Source of the DNA: Betaproteobacteria bacterium
Lineage (GTDB): Bacteria; Pseudomonadota; Gammaproteobacteria; Burkholderiales; SG8-41
Assembly: GCA_025353085.1 (NCBI GenBank)
Contig: JANXRI010000231.1
Span: 1 to 6,483 of the forward strand
DNA length: 6,483 bases
Direction of reading: 5' to 3'
Shown here: positions 1 to 5,984 of the stretch, piece by piece
Layout of the letters: each line of letters begins with the position of its first letter
Position numbering within the stretch: the stretch's first letter is position 1
The notes under the pieces: model-generated
What the model saw: only the letters and a program-made list of their open reading frames with translations
Told to the model about the DNA's origin: nothing
Databases searched by the model: none
Translations under genes and position numbers: made by a program

Positions 1-954
1 CTTACGCAGGGCATGGTGTTAAACGAAATCTTTTTCCGCAAGCCCGATACCGGGCGCATTACGTATTACAACCCGGGTGAAATCGAACTCTCGGTCGATG
101 CGAACGGCAAACGACTCGGCGCTACGCTCAAGAGCGACGGCGCACCGGTGGAGTCGGGCGGTATCGGCACCATGTCGAAATCAAAGAATAACGGCGTGGA
201 TCCGCAATCGCTGATCGAGGAATACGGCGCCGATACGGCGCGGCTTTTCATGATGTTTGCGAGCTCACCGGAAGACACGCTTTTGTGGAACGACGCCGGC
301 GTCGAGGGCGCGAACAGATATCTGCGCCGGCTATGGGACTATTGTGCACGTAACGAAGGGGCAATTCGGTTTCAGGAGAACATTGCACGCATAAACGACT
401 GGACCAATGTCGCCAGCGAACTGCGTGCTGCTCGTGCGGAGGTGCACAAAATTTTGCAGCAAGCGAACTTCGACTACTCGCGAATGCAATTCAATACTGT
501 CGCATCCGCTGGAATGAAAATGCTCAACGCCATTGAGAAGTTTCCGGTTGACGTGACTCCCCTCAATGCGTCAACGCCTCCTAAGGAGCCGTTGAATGCG
601 CGGTGGCAGTTGATCAATGAGTCCATTGGAATATTGCTTCGAATACTTAATCCTATCGTTCCTCACATAACTCATGCGCTGTGGAAAGAATTGGGATTTG
701 AGAAACAATATGGGGAAATCCTCACGGCGCAATGGCCGGAAGTAGACCCGGCGGCTCTTGTTCAAGACGAGATCGAACTCGTGCTGCAGGTCAATGGCAA
801 GCTGCGCGGCAATATGCGCGTTGCGAAAGACGCCGACCGCGCGCAAATCGAGCAGCTCGCGATGCAGAATGCCAACGTGCAAAAACACATCGCCGGCCAG
901 CCGGTGAAAAAAGTGGTGGTGGTTCCCGGCCGCCTCGTCAACGTGGTAGTGTAA
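1..954 (+). CDS. leuS: Leucyl-tRNA synthetase, C-terminal part (5' end outside the window)
   Basis: Class I aminoacyl-tRNA synthetase that charges tRNA-Leu with leucine in the cytoplasm. The frame is open from base 1, so the gene begins upstream; 317 codons are visible of a protein that is usually about 860 residues. The class I signature loop is at 169-183 and reads TMSKS, followed by KNNGVDP; most family members have lysine first, while the catalytically important second lysine is kept. The following stretch (YGADTARLFMMFASSPEDT) is typical LeuRS and leads into the helical anticodon-binding domain, roughly bases 260-740. The C-terminal domain carries LQVNGKLRG and ends in KKVVVVPGRLVNVVV, as in E. 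coli LeuRS. The stop TAA is at 952-954 and lptE follows after 33 bases. Bases about 600-720 are only about 41% G+C, against about 63% at 781-840, with codons such as ATA, CCT and ACT that are rarer elsewhere in the window. Identification is secure. Confidence 0.97.
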   Translation, partial: LTQGMVLNEIFFRKPDTGRITYYNPGEIELSVDANGKRLGATLKSDGAPVESGGIGTMSKSKNNGVDPQSLIEEYGADTARLFMMFASSPEDTLLWNDAGVEGANRYLRRLWDYCARNEGAIRFQENIARINDWTNVASELRAARAEVHKILQQANFDYSRMQFNTVASAGMKMLNAIEKFPVDVTPLNASTPPKEPLNARWQLINESIGILLRILNPIVPHITHALWKELGFEKQYGEILTAQWPEVDPAALVQDEIELVLQVNGKLRGNMRVAKDADRAQIEQLAMQNANVQKHIAGQPVKKVVVVPGRLVNVVV

Positions 955-962
955 TTAGTTAC

Positions 963-1066
963 AAGGATGAAGGCGGAAGGATGAAGGATGAAATTTAAAG
1001 ACGAATCTCAATTGACGGAGAGAACCGGGGTTTTCTTCATCCTTCCGCCTTCATCCTTCCGCCTTC
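963..1066. repeat. Opposed 7-base repeat arrays forming a 24-bp perfect inverted repeat around the lptE start
   Basis: The left array (963-990) is four heptamers: AAGGATG, AAGGCGG, AAGGATG, AAGGATG. The right array (1036-1063) is TTCATCC, TTCCGCC, TTCATCC, TTCCGCC, and it also reads as a perfect 14-base tandem duplication at 1039-1052 and 1053-1066. Bases 963-986 are the exact reverse complement of 1035-1058, with 48 bases between them. The left arm lies between leuS and lptE and supplies the likely ribosome binding site; its fourth unit contains the lptE ATG. The right arm is coding and lies within the lptE signal peptide. In RNA the arms could pair and bury the ribosome binding site. The structure is seen directly; a regulatory or mobile role is inference. 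Confidence 0.9.
975..980 (+). promoter_or_regulatory. Ribosome binding site of lptE, embedded in the repeat array
   Basis: GGAAGG lies 7 bases before the ATG at 988, a good Shine-Dalgarno distance, and it consists entirely of heptamer-repeat sequence. It supports 988 as the start. ATGs at 967 and 981 in the same array open only 5-codon frames that stop at 982-984 and 996-998, so they cannot encode LptE. The site lies inside the left arm of the 24-bp inverted repeat and would be occluded if the arms pair. Confidence 0.5.
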
Positions 1067-1554
1067 TCGTCAGCCTTGCGCTGTGCGCAATGCTGACTGC
1101 CTGCGGCTTTCATCTGCGCGGCCAGGCCGATCTGCCGTTCGATTCGCTTTACCTCATTGGTTCGCCAACGTTCACGACGCCGCTTGCGCGCGCGGTGCGC
1201 GCCGGCAGCAAGACCCGCATTACGACAAATCCCAAAGACGCCGACGTCACCTTGCAAATTCTGGGTGAAGCGCGCGAGCGTTCCATTCTGTCCTTGTCGG
1301 GCGCAGGCCGCGTGCAGGAACTTCAGCTGCGCTATCGCATCAATTTCCGGCTCACCGACAAGGCCGGCCGCGAGTTGATCGCGCCCGATGAAATCCTGCT
1401 CAAGCGGGATTTGCTCTACAGCGATTCGGACGTGCTCGGCAAAGAGCAGGAGGAGGCGTTGTTATACCGCGACATGCAAACCGACGCCGTCCAGCAGGTG
1501 GTGCGCCGCCTGCAGGTCGCGCATCTCAACGCGGACACCCGGGATACGCGTTAA
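988..1554 (+). CDS. lptE: LPS-assembly lipoprotein LptE
   Basis: Outer-membrane lipoprotein that plugs the LptD barrel and helps insert lipopolysaccharide into the outer leaflet. The protein has 188 residues, near the family's usual size. A lipobox LTAC places the lipidated cysteine at residue 39, followed by GFHLRG, which is characteristic of LptE just after the lipidation site. The hydrophobic run LLVSLALCAMLTAC precedes it. The mature part has the mixed sheet/helix look of the family (LQELQLRYRINFRL-type strand near residues 110-122). The segment before the hydrophobic run is odd: about 25 residues with D, E and E, where family signal peptides usually begin with a short basic stretch. Residues about 17-26 (FILPPSSFRL) are encoded by a 7-base repeat array. 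The only other upstream in-frame start is TTG at 1012; ATG at 1090 would remove the signal peptide. It lies between leuS and holA, its usual neighbours. The product is secure, the exact start less so. Confidence 0.93.
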   Translation: MKFKDESQLTERTGVFFILPPSSFRLLVSLALCAMLTACGFHLRGQADLPFDSLYLIGSPTFTTPLARAVRAGSKTRITTNPKDADVTLQILGEARERSILSLSGAGRVQELQLRYRINFRLTDKAGRELIAPDEILLKRDLLYSDSDVLGKEQEEALLYRDMQTDAVQQVVRRLQVAHLNADTRDTR

Positions 1555-1556
1555 AA

Positions 1557-1571
1557 CGCGCACTGTGCGCG
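1557..1571. repeat. Short GC-rich palindrome in the lptE-holA gap
   Basis: CGCGCAC, a single T, then GTGCGCG form a perfect palindrome with 7-base arms. As RNA it would make a 6-bp stem with a CTG loop. It fills half of the 30-base gap between the lptE stop and the holA GTG, where a ribosome binding site would be expected. No T-run follows, so it is not an intrinsic terminator. It may weaken or gate holA translation, but that is inference. Confidence 0.45.
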
Positions 1572-1584
1572 GGCAAATCACGAC

Positions 1585-2604
1585 GTGCGCATAACGACCG
1601 AACAACTCGCGCAAAATCTCAAGCGCTCGCTGGCGCCGCTTTATATTGTGTACGGCGATGAGCCGTTGCTGGCGCTCGAAGCGGCCGACCGCATCCGCGC
1701 ACGCGCGCGAGAAGAAGGTTACAGCGAGCGCGAGGTGCTGACTGCCGAGCAGCATTTCGACTGGTCTCAATTAAGAGTCAGCCGCCAGTCGCAGTCGTTG
1801 TTCGCGACGCGCCGCATCCTTGAAATCCGCATCACCAGCGGCAAACCCGGCACCGATGGCAGTCAGGCGCTGCAGGAATTCGCGGCCGACCTGCCGCCCG
1901 ATACGATCACGCTGGTTGCACTGCCCGAAGTTGACTGGCGCGCCCAAAAAGCCGCATGGTTCGGCGCGCTCGATGCGGCCGGCACCATGGTCGAAGCCGT
2001 GCAGGTGAAACGCGACAAGCTGCCCGCCTGGCTCGCGATCCGTCTCAAAGCGCAGGATCAAACCGCGGATGCCGGGACGCTCGACTTCATCGCCGACAAA
2101 GTCGAAGGCAATCTACTCGCCGCGTATCAGGAAGTGCAAAAACTCGCGCTGCTATTTCCGCCGGGTGCGTTGTCGTTCGACCAGATCAAGGCATCGGTGC
2201 ACGACGTGGCGCGGTTCGATGTGTTCGACTTGGGCGGAATCGTAATCGCCGGTGACGCGCTGCAATTGGCACGCGTGCTCGACGGCTTGCAGGGCGAAGG
2301 GGCGGCGCCTCCGCTGATATTGTGGTCGATCACCGAAGAAGTCCGCGCGATCGGCCGCGTGCTTGCCGTGCTGGCGCAAGGCCGGCCGCTGCAGCAGGCG
2401 CTGCGCGATGCGCGCATCTGGGGACCGCGCCAGCAACTGATCGAGCGCAACGTCGGGCGTTTTACCGCAACCCAGATCGAAACCGCGCTCGTCCATGCGG
2501 CGCGTATTGATCGCATGATTAAAGGACTCGCGCGCGGCGACGTCTGGGACGAATTACTTCAGCTTGGCTTGCACTTCGCGCGCAAGCGCGCCAAGGCTGC
2601 CTAG
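1585..2604 (+). CDS. holA: DNA polymerase III delta subunit (clamp loader)
   Basis: Delta is the wrench of the clamp loader: it binds the beta sliding clamp and opens it so that the loader can place it on primed DNA. At 339 residues it is close to E. coli delta (343). The opening APLYIVYGDEPLLALEAADRIR matches the N-terminal domain. SLFATRR (residues 71-77) is the clamp-binding element, with L72 and F73 corresponding to the Leu-Phe wedge of E. coli delta. The EGNLLAAYQEVQKLALL stretch (174-190) marks the second domain, and the C-terminal collar domain runs to the end. The start is GTG at 1585: no other start codon lies between the lptE stop and this point, and the protein aligns with family N-termini from there. 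No clear Shine-Dalgarno site is visible, and a GC-rich palindrome sits just upstream. Delta is needed in small amounts, which fits weak initiation. Probably co-transcribed with leuS and lptE. Confidence 0.95.
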   Translation: MRITTEQLAQNLKRSLAPLYIVYGDEPLLALEAADRIRARAREEGYSEREVLTAEQHFDWSQLRVSRQSQSLFATRRILEIRITSGKPGTDGSQALQEFAADLPPDTITLVALPEVDWRAQKAAWFGALDAAGTMVEAVQVKRDKLPAWLAIRLKAQDQTADAGTLDFIADKVEGNLLAAYQEVQKLALLFPPGALSFDQIKASVHDVARFDVFDLGGIVIAGDALQLARVLDGLQGEGAAPPLILWSITEEVRAIGRVLAVLAQGRPLQQALRDARIWGPRQQLIERNVGRFTATQIETALVHAARIDRMIKGLARGDVWDELLQLGLHFARKRAKAA

Positions 2605-2631
2605 AATCGCGATATCATTGTTTTTTTTAGA

Positions 2632-2659
2632 TTGTGGACTGCGGATCAAGAAGTAAGAT
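2632..2659 (+). promoter_or_regulatory. Weak sigma-70-like promoter candidate upstream of proA
   Basis: TTGTGG (2632-2637) and TAAGAT (2654-2659) are 16 bases apart and match the -35 and -10 consensus at 3 and 4 of 6 positions. The location, in the 110-base gap between holA and proA and just after a run of eight T (2621-2628), would suit a separate promoter for proA. The match is weak and chance is a real alternative. Confidence 0.2.
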
Positions 2660-2673
2660 CGCACGCCGCTTGC

Positions 2674-2714
2674 TCAATCCTCATTCCTGAATCCTTAATC
2701 CTGCATTTCATTCC
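2674..2714. repeat. Degenerate 7-base repeat array ending at the proA start codon
   Basis: Four consecutive heptamers, TCAATCC, TCATTCC, TGAATCC and TTAATCC, occupy 2674-2701. After a 6-base break (2702-2707) a fifth unit, TCATTCC, occupies 2708-2714 and abuts the proA ATG. The period and the TCC-ending pyrimidine-rich units resemble the arrays at lptE. Further upstream, ATTGTGG and ACTGCGG (2631-2644) may be degenerate units in the opposite orientation. The repeat fills the place of a Shine-Dalgarno site, so none is present. Confidence 0.6.
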
Positions 2715-3971
2715 ATGGACATTCAGAGCTACATGGGCACCGTCGGTCAGCAGGCGCGCGCTGCGTCGCGGCTGGTCGCGCGGGCCGACACCGCGACTAA
2801 AAACCGCGCGTTGACGTTGACCGCTGAAGCGATCGAACGCGACGTTAAACGCCTGCTCGCCGCCAACGCGCTCGATCTCGACGCTGCGCGCGCGAAGAAT
2901 CTGGATGCGCCGCTGATCGACCGCCTGACACTAACCGCCAACAGCATCGCCGACATGGCCGACGGGCTGCGCCAGATTGCGCGCCTCGCGGATCCAATCG
3001 GCGAAATCAGCGAACTCAAAGAGCAACCGTCCGGCATCAGGGTTGGGCGCATGCGCGTGCCGCTCGGGGTGATCGCGATCATTTACGAGTCGCGGCCGAA
3101 TGTCACCGCGGATGCGGCCGGGCTTTGTCTCAAAGCGGGCAATGCGTGCATTTTGCGCGGCGGCTCGGAAGCGCTGCACTCTAATCAGGCGATCGCTGCG
3201 TGCGTGCATGCAGGCTTGGCCGCCGCCGGTCTGCCCGAGACTGCAGTGCAGGTGATAGAGACAACCGACCGCGCCGCCGTCGGCGAACTGCTGCGCATGA
3301 ACGAATATGTCGACATCGTGGTGCCGCGCGGCGGCAAGAGCCTGATCGAACGTGTAATGAAAGAATCGCGTATCCCGATGATCAAGCATCTTGACGGCGT
3401 TTGTCATGTCTACATTGACGACGAGGCTGACATCGACAAGGCGATTCGCATTGCGGACAATGCCAAGACGCAGCGGCTCGGCACCTGCAATACGATGGAA
3501 ACTTTACTGGTCGCGCGCGGCATCGCTGCCCGCGTGTTGCCGCGCCTGGCGAAAATTTATCAGGACAAAGGCATCGAATTGCGCGGTGACGAAGCGACAC
3601 GTGAACTAGTTCCCGGCATTACAGAAGCGACCGAGGAAGACTGGTACACGGAATATCTGGCGCCCATACTCGCCGTGCGCGTGGTCGATGGACTCGATCA
3701 GGCGATGGATCATATCGCGCGCTATGGCTCTCAACACACCGACGCAATCGTGACTGAGGATAAAATTCGCGCAAACCGCTTTTTACGCGAAGTCGATTCG
3801 AGTTCCGTCATCGTCAACGCATCGACGCGCTTCGCTGATGGTTTCGAATACGGCCTCGGCGCTGAGATCGGTATCTCGACCGACAAATTGCACGCGCGCG
3901 GGCCGGTCGGTCTGGAGGGGCTGACCTCGCGCAAATGGGTCGTGTTCGGCGATGGGCAAGTCAGAAAATAA
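2715..3971 (+). CDS. proA: Gamma-glutamyl phosphate reductase
   Basis: Second step of proline synthesis: NADPH-dependent reduction of gamma-glutamyl phosphate to glutamate-5-semialdehyde, following ProB. The 418 residues match the family (E. coli 417). It belongs to the aldehyde dehydrogenase fold. Family landmarks are [17 protein letters not shown] (about 115-131), the nucleotide-binding [12 protein letters not shown] stretch (146-157), VPRGGKSLI (203-211), and the catalytic cysteine C258 in [14 protein letters not shown]. The C-terminus carries the expected [28 protein letters not shown] block, which spans about bases 3846-3930. The start MDIQSYM is the usual N-terminus for this group. There is no Shine-Dalgarno site, because a degenerate heptamer array abuts the ATG. 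proB is not in the window. The gap to the next gene is 59 bases and contains no convincing terminator, so read-through into the following operon is possible. Confidence 0.97.
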   Translation: MDIQSYMGTVGQQARAASRLVARADTATKNRALTLTAEAIERDVKRLLAANALDLDAARAKNLDAPLIDRLTLTANSIADMADGLRQIARLADPIGEISELKEQPSGIRVGRMRVPLGVIAIIYESRPNVTADAAGLCLKAGNACILRGGSEALHSNQAIAACVHAGLAAAGLPETAVQVIETTDRAAVGELLRMNEYVDIVVPRGGKSLIERVMKESRIPMIKHLDGVCHVYIDDEADIDKAIRIADNAKTQRLGTCNTMETLLVARGIAARVLPRLAKIYQDKGIELRGDEATRELVPGITEATEEDWYTEYLAPILAVRVVDGLDQAMDHIARYGSQHTDAIVTEDKIRANRFLREVDSSSVIVNASTRFADGFEYGLGAEIGISTDKLHARGPVGLEGLTSRKWVVFGDGQVRK

Positions 3972-4030
3972 TTTAATCCGATCGTTTTTTAATGTTCGTA
4001 CGACAGGCGCTTCGCAACACCGCGTAACCG

Positions 4031-5323
4031 ATGGAAAAAATTACTTCAGATAACAACGAAGATCTGCCACTGAATCAGTTCTTCGCCCACGGTGTGCTCG
4101 AAAGCGATTTGCAAGCGCTGGCGCCGTTGATGAATTCACGCACGATGCTTAACGCCTTTATTATGGTGTTTCGGGGCGGTGAAGCAGAAATTCTGATTCG
4201 GCTGCTGGTCATGCGTGAAATCGGGGATCGCCCCGATGCGCCGCGCTGGAGCCCGCAAGAACTCGCGCAACATTTTTCGTATCTCGATCCGGTAAAACTG
4301 AATACCGTGCTGGATCGCTTGAAGAACTTCGGTTTGCTCGTATGGGACAGCGAGGATCGCACCTACCAGTTGAGCGGCACGGCTCGCGTGACGCTTTCCG
4401 CGCTGGCCAATGTGCTGGCCCTGCCCGCGGGTGAAGATGCCGATCTCGCGTACATCACTTCGCAGGTCGCCGCCGGACAATCCATCGGACGGCCTTCGCT
4501 CGAGGCGCTCAATCTGCTGCTCACCAAATATCGCGAGCTACAAAAAGAATTCGACGACGCCCTGATCAGCGGCTCGGGTTTTCGCATCCGTCAGGCCAGC
4601 ACCAAATTCAACGCGGTCGAGTCCGCCGTCGAAAAGGGTAACGACATCATTCACTCACTGATGAAAGACGGCGAACTCGACGGCGCGATGCACCGCAATG
4701 CGCAGGCCATCGGCCAGGCGCAAAGCCGCTTGTTACGCATGCATGCCACGTTCCAGCGCACCTTGCACGCGCTTGACTTGCAGAGCGTTTCGCTGGGCGG
4801 CAGCGGCTTGTCTTCATCCGACGTGGTGCAATGGCTGCGCACGCTCGGTCAGGATCGCTTAGCCGCCCTCGGCGAGGGCACCTTTGGCGGCATGGCACCG
4901 CTGCCCATCGTCATGGGTGACCTGATGCTCGATGCTGCTGAATATGAATTGCTGGAACGCGAACGCCTGGCGCAGGAAAACACCACATTGCCGCCGCCAT
5001 GCGATGCGCCCGACACGAGCGAAATGTCTATCGAGCGTTTCGTTGCGCTCGATAGATTTATCGACCGGCTGGCGGAAATAAAATCGCCAACGCCGCTGGC
5101 CGATGTAGTGGTAAATGACGGCTATGCACTATCGGCATACCGGTTGTCGCTGCTGGCGTTGATTGCCGACCCTGAATCAGCCGAGATGCGCGGGCGCATC
5201 TCGGATCTCGCGCGCCTGCCGCTCAACGTCACGATTTCGGATGACTATGAAACCGTGGCGCGTGATGAAGTCGCTCAGATCAGCCGTGGCGCGCTGACGC
5301 CTGCCGCCTCTGACGCAGCATGA
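4031..5323 (+). CDS. Kleisin-like subunit of an SMC complex (MukF/MksF/JetA-like)
   Basis: I do not recognise this protein by direct family motif; the call rests on architecture and context. It has 430 residues, close to MukF (440). Residues about 50-125 look like a winged helix: a helix EILIRLLVMREIG, then SPQELAQHFSYLDPVKLNTVLDRLKNFGLLV, then a wing ending TYQLSGTARV. Residues about 155-255 are long, charged, amphipathic helices without prolines. A probable linker, TTLPPPCDAPDTSEMS (318-333), precedes a compact C-terminal region (334-427). That order matches the dimerisation winged helix, helical bundle, linker and C-terminal SMC-binding domain of MukF. No signal peptide or membrane segment is visible, so it is cytoplasmic. 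The ATG at 4031 has no strong Shine-Dalgarno site. The stop overlaps the next start by ATGA, which implies translational coupling and a fixed subunit ratio. Expected role: bridge the ATPase heads and the next gene's product. An unrelated DNA-binding protein is the alternative. Confidence 0.6.
   Translation: MEKITSDNNEDLPLNQFFAHGVLESDLQALAPLMNSRTMLNAFIMVFRGGEAEILIRLLVMREIGDRPDAPRWSPQELAQHFSYLDPVKLNTVLDRLKNFGLLVWDSEDRTYQLSGTARVTLSALANVLALPAGEDADLAYITSQVAAGQSIGRPSLEALNLLLTKYRELQKEFDDALISGSGFRIRQASTKFNAVESAVEKGNDIIHSLMKDGELDGAMHRNAQAIGQAQSRLLRMHATFQRTLHALDLQSVSLGGSGLSSSDVVQWLRTLGQDRLAALGEGTFGGMAPLPIVMGDLMLDAAEYELLERERLAQENTTLPPPCDAPDTSEMSIERFVALDRFIDRLAEIKSPTPLADVVVNDGYALSAYRLSLLALIADPESAEMRGRISDLARLPLNVTISDDYETVARDEVAQISRGALTPAASDAA
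4220..4237. repeat. Perfect GC-rich hairpin inside the kleisin-like gene
   Basis: ATCGGGG (4220-4226), loop ATCG, CCCCGAT (4231-4237): a perfect 7-bp stem within the coding sequence. There is no T-run, so it is not a terminator. It could be chance in GC-rich coding DNA; it is listed because a stronger hairpin occurs later in the same gene. Confidence 0.35.
5181..5204. repeat. Perfect 10-bp hairpin near the 3' end of the kleisin-like gene
   Basis: CCGAGATGCG (5181-5190), loop CGGG (5191-5194) and CGCATCTCGG (5195-5204) form a perfect 10-bp stem with a tetraloop, about 120 bases before the stop codon. It encodes part of SAEMRGRISDL. No U-tract follows. It could stabilise or mark a processing point in the message before the next gene, but this is inference. 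Confidence 0.45.
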
Positions 5324-5979
5324 CTGACGAAGCGCAGGTGCTGATCGCGCGGCTGATTGCCGGTCGCTGGGTGCCGCGCGCTGATGCTTTGTCGCGACGC
5401 GCGCTGGTGGATGAAGACTTTCGGGCGGAAATCGAACGCCGCCTTGCCGCCTGCGGATTGCGCTTGCTCGACAACCCGTACGCGACGCATATCGCGCTGG
5501 GCCTCGCCAGCACTGCCGAAGAGCCGGTGCTGGCGCGCGAAGGCAAGTGGCTATCGAGCAATCTGGGTCTGGCGCGCGATTGCGTCGCGTTGCTCGTGGT
5601 GCTATGGGCCCTGCTGATATTGCCGAAGCGCGAACGCCAGGTGACGCGCCGCGATAATACGCAAACGCAGCAAAATGACATGTTCGGGCTGGAGAAATCC
5701 ATACCCACCGGCAGTGACGTCGAAGGCAACCTGCCGGAGCGCACGCTCATCGCAGACTTTGGCAAACAACTCGGCGGCAAAACACGCATCGGGTTTAACC
5801 TTGGCATATTGTCCCGCCACGGGTTTATCGAACGTCATCAGGGCGTTATTCACGAAGGGCCGATGTTGGACTTGGCGCTCGATCACACCGTACTCGCGCC
5901 GCGTATTCTCGACGGCGCGCTTGCTGAATTGCTGGCCGCCCGCGTCACCGAAATAGCGCCGGATTTGAACGAGGAATAG
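5320..5979 (+). CDS. KITE-like subunit of an SMC complex (MukE/MksE/JetB-like)
   Basis: Assigned mainly by context and shape, not by a diagnostic motif. It has 219 residues (MukE has 234). The first half (about 1-105) is helical, with a small domain RRLAACGLRLLDNPYATHI and a hydrophobic helix CVALLVVLWALLILP (88-102). A polar linker (about 103-125) follows. Residues about 138-190 look like a second winged helix: RTLIADFGKQL, FNLGILSRHGFIERHQG, then a wing ending PMLDLALD. Tandem winged helices are the hallmark of KITE proteins, which bind the kleisin and DNA. The ATG overlaps the upstream TGA (ATGA at 5320-5323). The hydrophobic helix could be mistaken for a membrane segment, but it has no signal-like context and is better explained as the buried core helix of the first domain. 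The next gene starts 5 bases after its stop. The product would be cytoplasmic. Moderate confidence. Confidence 0.58.
   Translation: MTDEAQVLIARLIAGRWVPRADALSRRALVDEDFRAEIERRLAACGLRLLDNPYATHIALGLASTAEEPVLAREGKWLSSNLGLARDCVALLVVLWALLILPKRERQVTRRDNTQTQQNDMFGLEKSIPTGSDVEGNLPERTLIADFGKQLGGKTRIGFNLGILSRHGFIERHQGVIHEGPMLDLALDHTVLAPRILDGALAELLAARVTEIAPDLNEE
5971..5975 (+). promoter_or_regulatory. Ribosome binding site of the SMC-like gene
   Basis: GAGGA overlaps the last codons of the upstream gene and lies 9 bases before the GTG at 5985. It supports GTG as the start: no ATG is available in frame before the conserved N-terminal strand, and the FHLKSIELVHW beginning is the natural N-terminus of an SMC-type head. 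Confidence 0.55.
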
Positions 5980-5984
5980 CGCCG

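Noticed and set aside
732..998. Open frame of 88 codons ending in the repeat left of lptE
   Set aside because: It lies out of frame over the secure leuS C-terminus and has an arginine-rich low-complexity composition typical of a shifted GC-rich frame.
963..1066. CRISPR array or insertion sequence as an explanation of the repeats
   Set aside because: Units are 7 bases without spacers, and no transposase gene or flanking target duplication is visible.
2127..2516. Long open frames on the minus strand across holA and proA
   Set aside because: They are shadows of GC-rich coding sequence: no plausible starts, no recognisable motifs, and they lie opposite secure genes.
2606..2628. Possible intrinsic terminator after holA (ATCGCGAT followed by eight T at 2621-2628)
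   Set aside because: The palindrome has no loop and only four pairs, and it is separated from the T-run by 7 bases. The stronger stem inside the holA 3' end (CTTGGC with GCCAAG) lies too far from the T-run.
3978..3991. Possible terminator after proA (CGATCG followed by six T)
   Set aside because: The hexamer palindrome cannot form a hairpin with a loop and no other stem precedes the T-run.
5623..5660. Membrane anchor in the MukE/JetB-like protein, suggested by the hydrophobic run at residues 88-102
   Set aside because: The run is about 15 residues, lies in the middle of a soluble-looking protein and fits a buried helix of a winged-helix domain. No signal or topology features accompany it.
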